Source of the DNA: Candidatus Poseidoniaceae archaeon
Lineage (GTDB): Archaea; Thermoplasmatota; Poseidoniia; Poseidoniales; Poseidoniaceae
Assembly: GCA_949373075.1 (NCBI GenBank)
Contig: CASIBX010000003.1
Span: 1-50,909, forward strand
Direction of reading: 5' to 3'
Length of the DNA: 50,909 bases
Below are positions 9,779 through 17,434 of the stretch, piece after piece. The notes under the pieces are model-generated. The model saw only the letters and a list, made by a program, of their open reading frames with translations, ran no database searches and was not told where the DNA came from. Numbering within the stretch: the stretch's first letter is position 1; each line of letters begins with the position of its first letter. Both the position numbers and the translations under genes were made by a program.

Positions 9779-10800
9779 ATACGCTTAGCGACTTCATCCC
9801 ACTGTAGGGAGTCTCGTAATTCTATCATTGACTTACGTGAGGAGTCTAAACTACTCTGTTCTATTGAAGAAATACTTGCAACGATATCATCAACAGTTCG
9901 GCCTCGTAATTTGATAGCCCCTGATACATCATCAAATATTGGAATTGGAGTTACCGCTAATGGAACTCCTGCAGCGACTCCCATTCTAACAGCGCCGGAT
10001 GCAGATTCCTTAGTATTCTGATAAGGGAATACGAGTAACTCACATTTTGCAAGTGTGGCAATAGCGACATCATCATCCAAGAAGTCAGTAACCAATCTAA
10101 CTCTTCCAGTCAGATTTTTATTTTTGAGCATAGTATTGACTTTTTGTTCCATATTTTTACTGCCATCTCTAGTAGCGCATAGCATAATCAATTCATCCCA
10201 CCCCGGAAGCCTTTCAAAAGCTTCAATCAATTCTAGTTGCCCTTTGTGAGGTAACAAGAACCCAAATGTCCCCATCACTCTACCGCTTACTGGTAGAGAT
10301 TCAGCTGTGGACTTTGGTGGTGGGTATATCCCATGTGGTATCATTACTACATTGTCCATGATTCCATGTTTTTTCAGGTTCTCAACATCTGAGTTAGAAT
10401 GTACCATTATAGTTGAACAAGTTTTCAACCCTTCAATCGCTTTCTCTATTCTCTTACTGGGAAATATGATTGAACGGTCCCTAGTATTGTGCATTGTAAT
10501 GAACACCTTGACATCCATGTCAGCAAGTTTCAGTAACAATTCATTCAGATAAGAAAACCTGAGAAGACCTGGTTGATGTTGAATTACGACCGTATCAATT
10601 CCTTTTGCTGCAACCTGGGCAATTATTCCTCCGAATGCATTAGAATCTCTTGTCCAGCAAGGTATTGCTCCTTCAACTTCGCCTTCACCAGATTGGCACA
10701 TTATCAAAACGTCATCCATTTGCTCGACTAAGAACTTCGAATAAGTTGCGATACCGCACCTGATATCCCAGGTACTTATCCAGCCAATCATATCCATCAT
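9760..10800 (-). CDS. GT4-like glycosyltransferase
   Basis: This is a 346-residue protein of GT-B fold type. The N-terminal half has a Rossmann-like start with a glycine-poor [16 protein letters not shown] acceptor loop, then IQHQPG, and MIPHGIYP at the domain linker. The C-terminal half has [19 protein letters not shown], typical of the GT4 donor site, and an ExxxxG-like region ([20 protein letters not shown]). Family members transfer sugars from nucleotide-sugar donors to glycans or lipids. A TATA-like box lies about 30 nt upstream, so the gene is probably transcribed alone. Tail-to-tail overlap with the PAPS-forming gene is suggestive but weak evidence of linkage to sulfated glycans. The start could be any of three nearby ATGs (10800, 10797, 10791). 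Substrate is not assignable. Confidence 0.85.
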   Translation of the reverse strand: MMDMIGWISTWDIRCGIATYSKFLVEQMDDVLIMCQSGEGEVEGAIPCWTRDSNAFGGIIAQVAAKGIDTVVIQHQPGLLRFSYLNELLLKLADMDVKVFITMHNTRDRSIIFPSKRIEKAIEGLKTCSTIMVHSNSDVENLKKHGIMDNVVMIPHGIYPPPKSTAESLPVSGRVMGTFGFLLPHKGQLELIEAFERLPGWDELIMLCATRDGSKNMEQKVNTMLKNKNLTGRVRLVTDFLDDDVAIATLAKCELLVFPYQNTKESASGAVRMGVAAGVPLAVTPIPIFDDVSGAIKLRGRTVDDIVASISSIEQSSLDSSRKSMIELRDSLQWDEVAKRIQKLLK

Positions 10801-10825
10801 CTCTAAGCCTTGTAACTGGAACTAA

Positions 10826-10834
10826 CATATTTAA
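10826..10834 (-). promoter_or_regulatory. TATA-box candidate for the glycosyltransferase
   Basis: TTAAATATG on the minus strand is centred about 30 nt upstream of the first ATG (10800), consistent with a very short leader. Confidence 0.55.
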
Positions 10835-10900
10835 CAATAGATGCTACGCCAAAAGACGTTGTAATGCAGACCACAATCGGTCCTAAATGCTGCATTGTAA

Positions 10901-11530
10901 TCACAGCAGGTCTGCTAATTCATCTTGGATAATCTGAACAGCCTCAAGAATTTCATCCTTGTGGCGTGCTCCGGTGATTACCATCTTACCAGACCCGAAG
11001 ATTAGGCAGACTACCTTAGGATAGTCAAGTCGATAGATCAATCCAGGGAATTGCTCTGGCTCGTATTCTACCTTGTCGAATGGTAGGTGGAAAGTTAGAT
11101 TGTTTAGATTCAACTTACGAGGAAGTCCAGCAAGTGGGTCTCCTTCTTTCATTTCTTGAGTATCCATTCTCTGGAGACCTTCGTAATCTTCAGGGTAGTG
11201 CAGAGCGTAGGTTGCAACCATGTTCTGAACTTCGATTTCAACATCCTTTAGGTCCCATGTTGTGATTCCAGCAGAGCGTAGATCGTTGATCATGCGCTCA
11301 ATACCGGTGTGAATGTTATCTTCATCCTTTCCGCCAGTACAAACTGCACGTCCGGAACGGAACATAAGAATAGCAAGTTTTGGGTCTGCTACACGGTATA
11401 CGACACCAGGGAATTGTTCTGGTTCATATTCACAATTCAATTGAATTGCGATATCAGGAAGATCAAGTTCTTCCGCTACTCGGGTGCTGGCAACGACATT
11501 TACTACAGTCAAACGGTCCTCATCGTTCAT
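10901..11530 (-). CDS. tbp: TATA-box-binding protein (TBP)
   Basis: The 209-residue protein shows the two-fold repeat of TBP. Each half has a YEPEQFPG(V/L)(V/I)YR motif (about residues 35-47 and 154-166), then a DPKLAILMFRSGRAVCTG-like or YPKVVCLIFGSGKMVITG strand. It recognises TATA boxes and recruits TFB and RNA polymerase. Archaeal TBPs are usually 180-190 residues; the extra length lies in the second repeat. There, between VQNMVATY and KVEYEPEQ, about 25 residues more than normal are present (YPEDYEGLQRMDTQEMKEGD region). The gene has a good TATA-like box about 26 nt before its ATG and lies 38 bp after the mevalonate kinase gene, so it may have its own leaderless transcript. Confidence 0.96.
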   Translation of the reverse strand: MNDEDRLTVVNVVASTRVAEELDLPDIAIQLNCEYEPEQFPGVVYRVADPKLAILMFRSGRAVCTGGKDEDNIHTGIERMINDLRSAGITTWDLKDVEIEVQNMVATYALHYPEDYEGLQRMDTQEMKEGDPLAGLPRKLNLNNLTFHLPFDKVEYEPEQFPGLIYRLDYPKVVCLIFGSGKMVITGARHKDEILEAVQIIQDELADLL

Positions 11531-11552
11531 GAATGGGCCGATTATAAACCCC

Positions 11553-11560
11553 TATTTAAA
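11553..11560 (-). promoter_or_regulatory. TATA box for the TBP gene
   Basis: TTTAAATA on the minus strand is centred about 26 nt before the TBP ATG at 11530, the spacing of a leaderless archaeal promoter. It suggests TBP could bind the promoter of its own gene. Confidence 0.6.
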
Positions 11561-11568
11561 GGACAGCA

Positions 11569-12666
11569 CTACTCAAACGGGTTCCAGATTGGAGATTTTT
11601 CATCTAAATCCACCGTCATTCCTTGTGCTGCAATCTTGCTGATTAGAGTTCTACCGCCGGCTAATTCGATAGCCTCACTCGTTTCTTTTGGGTTGCGGGT
11701 AAGCGCAATCATGCAACCCCCGCCGCCAGCGCCAGTTAGTTTGACGCCGAGTGAGGATGGTGCTGCTGCAGAGATTAGAGTTTCAAGTTCAGGACAAGAC
11801 ACTCCAAGGCTGCGAAGAAGTAGGTGGTTTTCGCTCATAGCTCTGCCAACCCCTTCCATATTACCTTCCATCAATGCTGAAATCCCTCTACGGGAAATCA
11901 TTCCAATGGTTTCTATTTCTCGAATCCTTTCAGGAGTTTCTTCGAGCAGAAGGGCGACCTTGGCAACCTGTTCGGAAGTAGGTGCGTGGATTCCAGTATT
12001 TCCTATCACAAGCCATACGTCATCGATAGACTCAGGCAGTTTGATTGAGTGAACTTCCCATTTAACATCGTTCAATTTTCTAGAATAAAGCCAATTCAAT
12101 TCCGGTTCAATTTTGTCTGAAAGGACGATACATCCTCCGTGGGCGCAAGCACTCGAATCAAGTGGAGATGCTCTTCCTCCTTGTGCGGATGCTTCCACAG
12201 CATGTGCTAGAATTGCACATTCATCAACATCGACTGAGGCGGCTCCAAGTTCGATAGAATCTCCCTTCACAGTCTCCCACGGGCCGGTATACACGTTATT
12301 GGGCCTAGCAGCAGTCCATCCTTCCGCCCAGTCATCATCTTTTATCTGCCTTCCTTGGGCGCATCTTAATGCAGCACTTGCTGCAACAGAAAGTGCCGCT
12401 GAAGACCCTAAACCGCTAGCAGGTGGGATTGTACCAATAATCTTGATTGATAGAGGAGGGCCATTTGCCCAAAGTCTCTGTTTCAATGCCTCAACATGGG
12501 GGTGCCTGCCTGGGTTAAATCTCATCCCATCGATTCTCCAAATGTCATTTAGTTCAAGTGTAACTGACATTCTTTGGTCTATTGCTACAGCAACTGCAGG
12601 CTGACCATAAACAACAGCATGTTCTCCAAAGAGAATACACTTCCCGGGCGCGCTTGCCTGCACCAT
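11569..12666 (-). CDS. mvk: Mevalonate kinase
   Basis: The 365-residue GHMP kinase starts MVQASAPGKCILFGEHAVVYG, the characteristic N-terminus of mevalonate kinase. Motif 2, the ATP-binding PPASGLGSSAA, is at residues 81-91. Motif 3, KLTGAGGGGCM, lies near the C-terminus. It phosphorylates mevalonate to mevalonate 5-phosphate in the cytoplasm, an early step in archaeal ether-lipid isoprenoid synthesis. Residues about 110-180 contain an insertion compared with short archaeal enzymes, but the total length is within the family range. The gene precedes TBP on the same strand with 38 bp between. It is divergent from the oxidoreductase gene with an extremely short gap, so its promoter must overlap that gene's 5' end. 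A fused aconitase X that could act in the same pathway is at 41329. Confidence 0.94.
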   Translation of the reverse strand: MVQASAPGKCILFGEHAVVYGQPAVAVAIDQRMSVTLELNDIWRIDGMRFNPGRHPHVEALKQRLWANGPPLSIKIIGTIPPASGLGSSAALSVAASAALRCAQGRQIKDDDWAEGWTAARPNNVYTGPWETVKGDSIELGAASVDVDECAILAHAVEASAQGGRASPLDSSACAHGGCIVLSDKIEPELNWLYSRKLNDVKWEVHSIKLPESIDDVWLVIGNTGIHAPTSEQVAKVALLLEETPERIREIETIGMISRRGISALMEGNMEGVGRAMSENHLLLRSLGVSCPELETLISAAAPSSLGVKLTGAGGGGCMIALTRNPKETSEAIELAGGRTLISKIAAQGMTVDLDEKSPIWNPFE

Positions 12667-12677
12667 GTTGTGCGGTT

Positions 12678-14762
12678 ATGATGGTGGTACTTGTCCGTTG
12701 GGTTGAAGGGGTGGACCTTCTCGTAAGGTTGATGCAACATCCACTCGATGTCACCTATGGTGGCGTATCAGGTTGGTATTTCCTTCTAATTCTAGGAGTT
12801 GTGTCTATCGGTTTCTTCATTTTTCAGGTTCAGAAAGCCACCAGATTAGTTCTTTTAGGCTCTAAAGATAACCGCTTTGATTCTTGGGGCTCACGACTAA
12901 AGGAAACCGCAACTGTATGGCTGGGACAGCGTAAGGTTCTCGAAGATCCAATCGCGGGTGGAATGCACGTTCTGATGTTCTGGGGTTTCCTGATGCTTTC
13001 ATCAGATATGTTTGACTTAGCAAGTGGTAATCGATTCAGTGAACATCTACTTCCTGACCTCCTGAACCCGTTGTGGAATGGGATGGTTGAACTAGGATAT
13101 ACCAGTGCATTGATTGGATGTTTCCTTGCTCTAAATCGTAGAGTTCTGTTTACTCCTGATAAATTGAAAGGCAAGAGTCAACTTGAAGGAAATGTAATTT
13201 TGTTACTAATCATGACAATCTGTACTACTGCATTCGTAGTAGAAGCAGGAGAAGGTCCAGACCCTACCTACGAAATGATTGGCGCATGGGTCGAAAGTAC
13301 ATTTGAAATCACTCAAAGCACTGTGAATCTAGCTTACTGGGCTCACATGTTAGCAATCTGTGTGTTCCTATTCCTTATTCCAGTTTCAAAGCACATGCAC
13401 TTGGTCATGGCTTTGCCTAACGTGTTCTTCTTTGACACCCAACCCGCAGGTAAGATGCGCCCTTTGCAAATGGATGAGAATGGAACGGCCGTTCCTTTAG
13501 AAGAATTAGATTTAGAGACATTTGGAGCATCTCAGTACACTCAATTGTCTTGGAGAAGTCTAATCGATGGTTGGGCTTGTACCTCTTGTGCTCGATGCCA
13601 GGATGTTTGCCCTGCTTATGCATCAGGCAAAGACCTCAATCCAATGCAAATTATTCACGATGTACGCGGATATGCAAACGAACACTCCGAACTTCTTCTG
13701 AAAGGAGAGGCTCCTGAAGAGGACATTATCTCTAGGTTTGGAGAGTCAGCAATCTGGGCTTGCACAACATGCAATGCTTGTGTTGATGTTTGTCCAGTTA
13801 ACATTGAACATGTACCAAAGTTGACTGACGCACGCCGTCATCTGATGATGGAAAGAATGGAGTTCGATGAATCTGTAGAAGACACAGTCATGCCTTTGAT
13901 GGCAACTATCGAGAACCTAGAGAATGATTCTAACCCGTATGGAATTCCAATGCACGAGCGTGGCGATTGGGCTGCTGACCTCGATGTTAAGGTAGCAGAA
14001 CCTGCTGAATACATCTACTTCGCTGGTTGTGCTGCTTCATTCGATGAGCGTAACAAGAAGGTTGCTCGAGACACAATTTCGATTATGAAAGAGGCAGGAC
14101 TAGATGTCGGGATTCTTGGAATGCAAGAGGGATGCACAGGAGATGCTGCTCGTCGTGCAGGTAACGAATACTTATTCCAGATGCTAGCAGAAACCAACCT
14201 GGCAACCTTCGAGGAGATCGGAGTGAAGAAGATTGTAGCATCCTGTCCTCACTGTTTCCATACACTGGGAACAGAATACAAGGACTTTGGTGGACAAGAT
14301 ATCGAAGTTATGCATCACTCACAACTAATCAATCATTTACAACTTGAAGGAAAATTACCTGCTCCTGCTCATGATGGAAATGTCACTTATCACGACCCGT
14401 GTTACTTAGGTCGCATAGGCGGGGAATTGGAAGCTCCTCGTGCTGCTATTGGCGGAGTAGATATTGAGACCGAAAACCATGGTCGAGGTTCATTCTGCTG
14501 TGGTGCAGGTGGTGCGCAAATGTGGATGGAGGAACACGTTGATGATGATCATGACCGTGTCAATGTCATCCGTGCTAAGGAACTTGCAGAGACAGGTGCA
14601 GATACTGTTGCAGTAGGTTGTCCATTCTGTTCTACTATGGTTACCGATGGCCTATCAAGTATTGATTCAAAGATGGAAGTCAAAGATATCGCTGAAATCG
14701 TTTGGGAGCAAATCAAGGCAAATGATGCCAAGATTCAGGCTGCTAAGTCAGACGGCGAATGA
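12678..14762 (+). CDS. Membrane-bound HdrD/EMO-like iron-sulfur oxidoreductase
   Basis: About 694 residues. The N-terminal third holds several membrane helices with candidate heme-b histidines (GGMHVLMFWGF; YWAHMLAICVFLFLIPVSKHMH), resembling NarI/HdrE-type cytochrome b. A ferredoxin-like part has two CxxCxxCxxxCP clusters (CTSCARCQDVCP and CTTCNACVDVCP). Two CCG-type domains follow: the first has CAAS, then GCTGD in place of CCG and CPHC; the second has CYLG, FCCGAGGAQMW and CPFC. This order is that of HdrDE fusions known as FadF or ETF:(methyl)menaquinone oxidoreductase, which link electron-transfer flavoprotein and acyl-CoA oxidation to the quinone pool. Heterodisulfide reductase activity is less likely in an organism without methanogenesis. 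The start is uncertain: 12678 is the first ATG not overlapping the divergent kinase gene, but 12732 (MQHPLDVTYGG) is equally good. Two copies of its 3' end recur downstream. Confidence 0.85.
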   Translation: MMVVLVRWVEGVDLLVRLMQHPLDVTYGGVSGWYFLLILGVVSIGFFIFQVQKATRLVLLGSKDNRFDSWGSRLKETATVWLGQRKVLEDPIAGGMHVLMFWGFLMLSSDMFDLASGNRFSEHLLPDLLNPLWNGMVELGYTSALIGCFLALNRRVLFTPDKLKGKSQLEGNVILLLIMTICTTAFVVEAGEGPDPTYEMIGAWVESTFEITQSTVNLAYWAHMLAICVFLFLIPVSKHMHLVMALPNVFFFDTQPAGKMRPLQMDENGTAVPLEELDLETFGASQYTQLSWRSLIDGWACTSCARCQDVCPAYASGKDLNPMQIIHDVRGYANEHSELLLKGEAPEEDIISRFGESAIWACTTCNACVDVCPVNIEHVPKLTDARRHLMMERMEFDESVEDTVMPLMATIENLENDSNPYGIPMHERGDWAADLDVKVAEPAEYIYFAGCAASFDERNKKVARDTISIMKEAGLDVGILGMQEGCTGDAARRAGNEYLFQMLAETNLATFEEIGVKKIVASCPHCFHTLGTEYKDFGGQDIEVMHHSQLINHLQLEGKLPAPAHDGNVTYHDPCYLGRIGGELEAPRAAIGGVDIETENHGRGSFCCGAGGAQMWMEEHVDDDHDRVNVIRAKELAETGADTVAVGCPFCSTMVTDGLSSIDSKMEVKDIAEIVWEQIKANDAKIQAAKSDGE

Positions 14763-14787
14763 TACTAATTGTTTGGCTAGCCAAAGT

Positions 14788-14835
14788 GCAAACACTACAT
14801 TTTGCAACATTCAAGTTGCTAAATCGGATGGATGA
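14788..14835 (+). pseudogene. Degenerate second copy of the oxidoreductase 3' end
   Basis: Twenty-six bases after the true stop, a stretch in another frame reads AN-TTFCN-IQVAKSDG-stop, against AN-DAK-IQAAKSDGE-stop in the live gene. In the aligned run from 14809 the eight codons differ in six, five of them only in the third base. This looks like a coding allele that diverged under selection and was then left as a fragment. It is short, so chance similarity cannot be excluded. Confidence 0.4.
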
Positions 14836-14855
14836 ATCAAGGATTACTTTGTTAA

Positions 14856-16022
14856 TCAAGGCTCAGCATTTGTCCAAATAGTGATATCCCGGCCATCGCT
14901 GTCGCCAACTGCTTTCACGCCTATGGTGATCACGACTTCACATAACTCTGCTACTCCATCACATAATTCTTGGTTTGCGCCTTCAGAGATTGTGATCTCT
15001 TCGCCAAGATCCCATTCATTGCCTTCTTCATCAAGAAACGAATATGTGCACATTTGGCCATCTTCGTCTGGATTGCGAATATCAACGCACTTTTGTACTC
15101 CATCATCGGTCCCATAGCCTATGCTAACTTCTACTAAAGCCCAATTTATGGATTGTCCTTTCATCATTTGTATGTGGATAAGGGCGTCTCCGCCGTCTTC
15201 ACTCATCTCAGGGTCGTTCAATGCATCTCTCCAATCGAACTGTACGAAATTATCCGGGTTCCTTGTTGAAGAAGAAAGAAAAACTTGACCATCGTTTCCG
15301 GCCATCGGTTTCTTGATTATCATGACATCGACTACGCAGTCATTGCTACCATCACAGAGGTCTGCATTTTCGCCTTCAGAGATTGTGATCTCTTCAGCAA
15401 CATCCCAATAATTGTCGTCAATAAACGAGTAGGTGCACTGGTCGCCATAGTAAATGTTCTCATACGAGTCCCCCGCAACACACAGGTTAGATACACTACC
15501 ATCTACAACTATTCTAATCTCTATGAGTGACCAACTTAGGGATTCTCCTTGGGTCATTGATACGTGGACAAGGGCGTCGCTACCGTTTGCGCTCATGGGA
15601 GGGTCGTTAGCAGCATCTCTGTCGTCGAACTGGAAAGTTTTAGATTCCCCATAGAAATCAGGTTCTGTAAGGTAATCATAAAGGAAATATCCACCGGTTC
15701 CTACTCCACCGAGAACTAAAATTGAAACAATTGCAATCGTAGCAACTGACATTCCGCCAGTTGCTGCTGCACCTGTTGCACCTGCAGTTATACCACCAGC
15801 AGCCATACCACCAGTACCCATACCACCTGCAGCGATTCCTCCTACGCCTTGGCCTGCGAGTCCGGCACCCATCTCCATACTACCAGGAGGCGGTGGTGTC
15901 ATCATTGACATTCCCTGTGCAGTCCCTTGAAAATCAGGATAGTATTGTTGCGTAAAGTTTGCAGCATCGGCACTAGAGTATCCTTGCTGAATCAAGTCTT
16001 GATAATACTGGTTTGAATCCAT
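14856..16022 (-). CDS. Membrane protein with two pilin-like beta domains (copy 1)
   Basis: A 388-residue protein of unknown function. Residues 1-30 hold a helical motif (YYQDLIQQGYSSADAANFTQQYYPDF). A Met/Pro/Gly/Ala-rich linker follows to about residue 90, then a transmembrane helix (SVATIAIVSILVLGGVGTGG). Two repeated domains of about 125 residues come next, each beginning F(D/W)-RDA-NDP-MS-GDAL-HV-M and containing WSLIE or WALVE, paired cysteines and W-D-EEITISEG. The GDAL-V-M/WD-EEITI pattern resembles the beta-sandwich of archaeal type IV pilins or archaellins, an inference without structural proof. With no signal peptide ahead of the helix, the topology is probably N-in, domains outside. 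The repeats share 25 identical bases (14978-15002 and 15371-15395). A paralog follows at 16203-17407. Confidence 0.82.
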   Translation of the reverse strand: MDSNQYYQDLIQQGYSSADAANFTQQYYPDFQGTAQGMSMMTPPPPGSMEMGAGLAGQGVGGIAAGGMGTGGMAAGGITAGATGAAATGGMSVATIAIVSILVLGGVGTGGYFLYDYLTEPDFYGESKTFQFDDRDAANDPPMSANGSDALVHVSMTQGESLSWSLIEIRIVVDGSVSNLCVAGDSYENIYYGDQCTYSFIDDNYWDVAEEITISEGENADLCDGSNDCVVDVMIIKKPMAGNDGQVFLSSSTRNPDNFVQFDWRDALNDPEMSEDGGDALIHIQMMKGQSINWALVEVSIGYGTDDGVQKCVDIRNPDEDGQMCTYSFLDEEGNEWDLGEEITISEGANQELCDGVAELCEVVITIGVKAVGDSDGRDITIWTNAEP

Positions 16023-16111
16023 AATAACAAGTTCTGGTATTGAACCTTACATTTATCACTTTGGCGAAACACAATTGAGAGTCTGAAATTAATTACACCT
16101 GTGTAGAGGGC

Positions 16112-16199
16112 TTTGGAAGTCAAAGACATCGCTGAAATCGTTTGGGAGCAAATCAAGGCAAATGATGCCAAGATTCAGGCTGCTAAAGCCGAAGCCTGA
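16112..16199 (+). pseudogene. Displaced copy of the oxidoreductase 3' end
   Basis: Positions 16114-16186 match 14674-14746, the end of the oxidoreductase gene, at 72 of 73 bases. The one difference is synonymous (GAT to GAC). The frame stays open to its own TGA at 16197-16199 but ends AKAEA instead of AKSDGE. In-frame upstream is a TAG, so the fragment has no start. It lies head-to-tail with the live gene 1.44 kb away, and its stop is 3 nt from the stop of the second pilin-like gene. It is best read as the remnant of another allele of the gene, or of a tandem duplication. Confidence 0.85.
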
Positions 16200-16202
16200 T
16201 GC

Positions 16203-16925
16203 TCAGTTGTATGCATCGGCGTAAGCAGATATTTCCGATATTATCCTACTGTCCTCTCCACCTACACCAATCTTGGTTATTGTGACGTTTACTGTGCATC
16301 CCCCATTACTTCCATCACATAGGTCAAGGTAATCACCTTCGTAAATTGTGATTTCTTCAGATACGTCCCAGTAATTGTCATCGTCTACAGTGTACGTGCA
16401 ATCTGCATCTGCAGTGCCTACCTCTTCGCAGGTGAAAGATGCGCCACCATCCACGTAAATGCTAACGGATAGCAAAGACCAACTTATACCATTGCCCTGT
16501 GTCATCTTAACATCGACAAGTGCATCACCTCCTTCATCTGTCATTTGGCCCGCAGCATCTCTATCAGAGAATTGGAATGTATCCAATCCGCCGCCAGATG
16601 ATTCGTAACTGTCAACATAGCAAGATGGTGCATCATCCTCGTCCAATATTTCTTTAGTGATGTCAGCCCACTCATTCATCCACTCACCTCTTTCTAATCC
16701 AAAATATGAGTCTTCGGAACTATAGTCTGCTATTGGTGGAGGATCAATATCACTAACATATGTCATACATTCTCCATCGAATTCCATAATCATGCCTCTT
16801 TCAAAAGGATAAACTTTGATGCAATCTTCACCATCAACACAAATTTCGTAATAATCTCCCTTATCTTCAGAAGAATATGAATCATAATCCATCTCCGATT
16901 TACATATTCCATCTGATTTTTTCAT
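16203..16925 (-). CDS. Pilin-like protein copy 2, C-terminal part (frame-shifted)
   Basis: This part encodes about 240 residues from the ATG at 16925, or slightly more from a TTG at 16949. Its N-terminal half (KKSDGICKSEMDYDSYSS..., EICVDGEDCIKVYPFERGM) has no match in copy 1. Its C-terminal half is one copy of the pilin-like domain (FQFSDRDAAGQMTDEGGDAL, ISWSLLSV, WDVSEEITIYEG) followed by a conserved Cys-rich end. It has no signal peptide or membrane segment. Its start overlaps the upstream stop as ATGA next to a run of six A's on the coding strand. Either the gene is one frame broken by an indel at the homopolymer, or the two parts are coupled genes. Comparison with copy 1, which is one continuous chain, favours a frameshift. 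Confidence 0.65.
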   Translation of the reverse strand: MKKSDGICKSEMDYDSYSSEDKGDYYEICVDGEDCIKVYPFERGMIMEFDGECMTYVSDIDPPPIADYSSEDSYFGLERGEWMNEWADITKEILDEDDAPSCYVDSYESSGGGLDTFQFSDRDAAGQMTDEGGDALVDVKMTQGNGISWSLLSVSIYVDGGASFTCEEVGTADADCTYTVDDDNYWDVSEEITIYEGDYLDLCDGSNGGCTVNVTITKIGVGGEDSRIISEISAYADAYN

Positions 16926-17407
16926 AGGTCGAGTTCTGCTAAGTCCCAATAAAGATCATCTTCATTTTCGTACATATCGCAACTGCCATCGATTAATGGG
17001 AATCCAATTGACCATCCATCTTCTTCGAAGATATATGCCACACCCATCTCAGTCCAGTATACTTCGCCATAGAAATCAGGCTCTGTAAGATAATCGTAAA
17101 GGAAATATCCTCCGATTCCTGCCCCTCCAAGAACTAAAACAGCTGCGATAGTTGCAACGGACATTCCTCCACCAGCGGCAGCTGCTCCACCTGCTGCCAT
17201 GCCGCCAGCGGCCATTCCACCTGTTGGAGTCCCTAATCCTCCGGCAGCCATACCTCCCATCTCCATACTTCCTGGAGGAGGGGTCATCATTGCCATTCCT
17301 TGGGCAGGGCCGTCGAAATTTGGATAATATTGTTGAGTGAGGTTTGTTGCAGCAGCGCTACTGTAGCCTTGTTGCATTAAATTCTCATAGTGTTGATTAG
17401 GGTCCAT
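16922..17407 (-). CDS. Pilin-like protein copy 2, N-terminal part with membrane anchor
   Basis: About 161 residues from the ATG at 17407, chosen because MDPNQHYENLMQQGYSSAAA aligns with the start of copy 1 (MDSNQYYQDL). It has the same helical motif, a PPPGSMEMGG linker with many GGMAAGG repeats, and a transmembrane helix (SVATIAAVLVLGGAGIGG) running into YFLYDYLTEPDFYGE, which is nearly identical to copy 1. After that the sequence differs from copy 1 (WTEMGVAYIFEEDGWSIGF) and stops at 16922. The DNA of the shared part is roughly 80-85% identical by eye to copy 1, so this is an older paralog. The continuation of the protein lies in the neighbouring frame. Its function, like that of copy 1, is unknown; a cell-envelope role is inferred. 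Confidence 0.7.
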   Translation of the reverse strand: MDPNQHYENLMQQGYSSAAATNLTQQYYPNFDGPAQGMAMMTPPPGSMEMGGMAAGGLGTPTGGMAAGGMAAGGAAAAGGGMSVATIAAVLVLGGAGIGGYFLYDYLTEPDFYGEVYWTEMGVAYIFEEDGWSIGFPLIDGSCDMYENEDDLYWDLAELDL

Positions 17408-17434
17408 CAAGTTAATTTCTAACACTTATCGCAT

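Noticed and set aside
10863-10896. Stem (AATGCAG/CTGCATT) downstream of the TBP stop as a terminator
   Set aside because: The arms are only 7 bp around a 20-nt loop with no T-tract in the TBP direction, so it could easily be chance.
12113-12604. Plus-strand 163-codon frame inside mevalonate kinase
   Set aside because: It is antisense to conserved GHMP kinase motifs and has biased low-complexity composition.
14647-14835. A 62-codon plus-strand frame spanning the oxidoreductase stop
   Set aside because: It is out of frame with the real gene for most of its length; only its last codons matter, as the degenerate 3'-end relic.
14674-16199. Integrated mobile element with gene-3'-end attachment sites
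   Set aside because: The direct repeat fits the pattern, but the 1.4-kb interval holds no integrase or other mobility gene and its one gene has a paralog outside, so it is kept only as an alternative.
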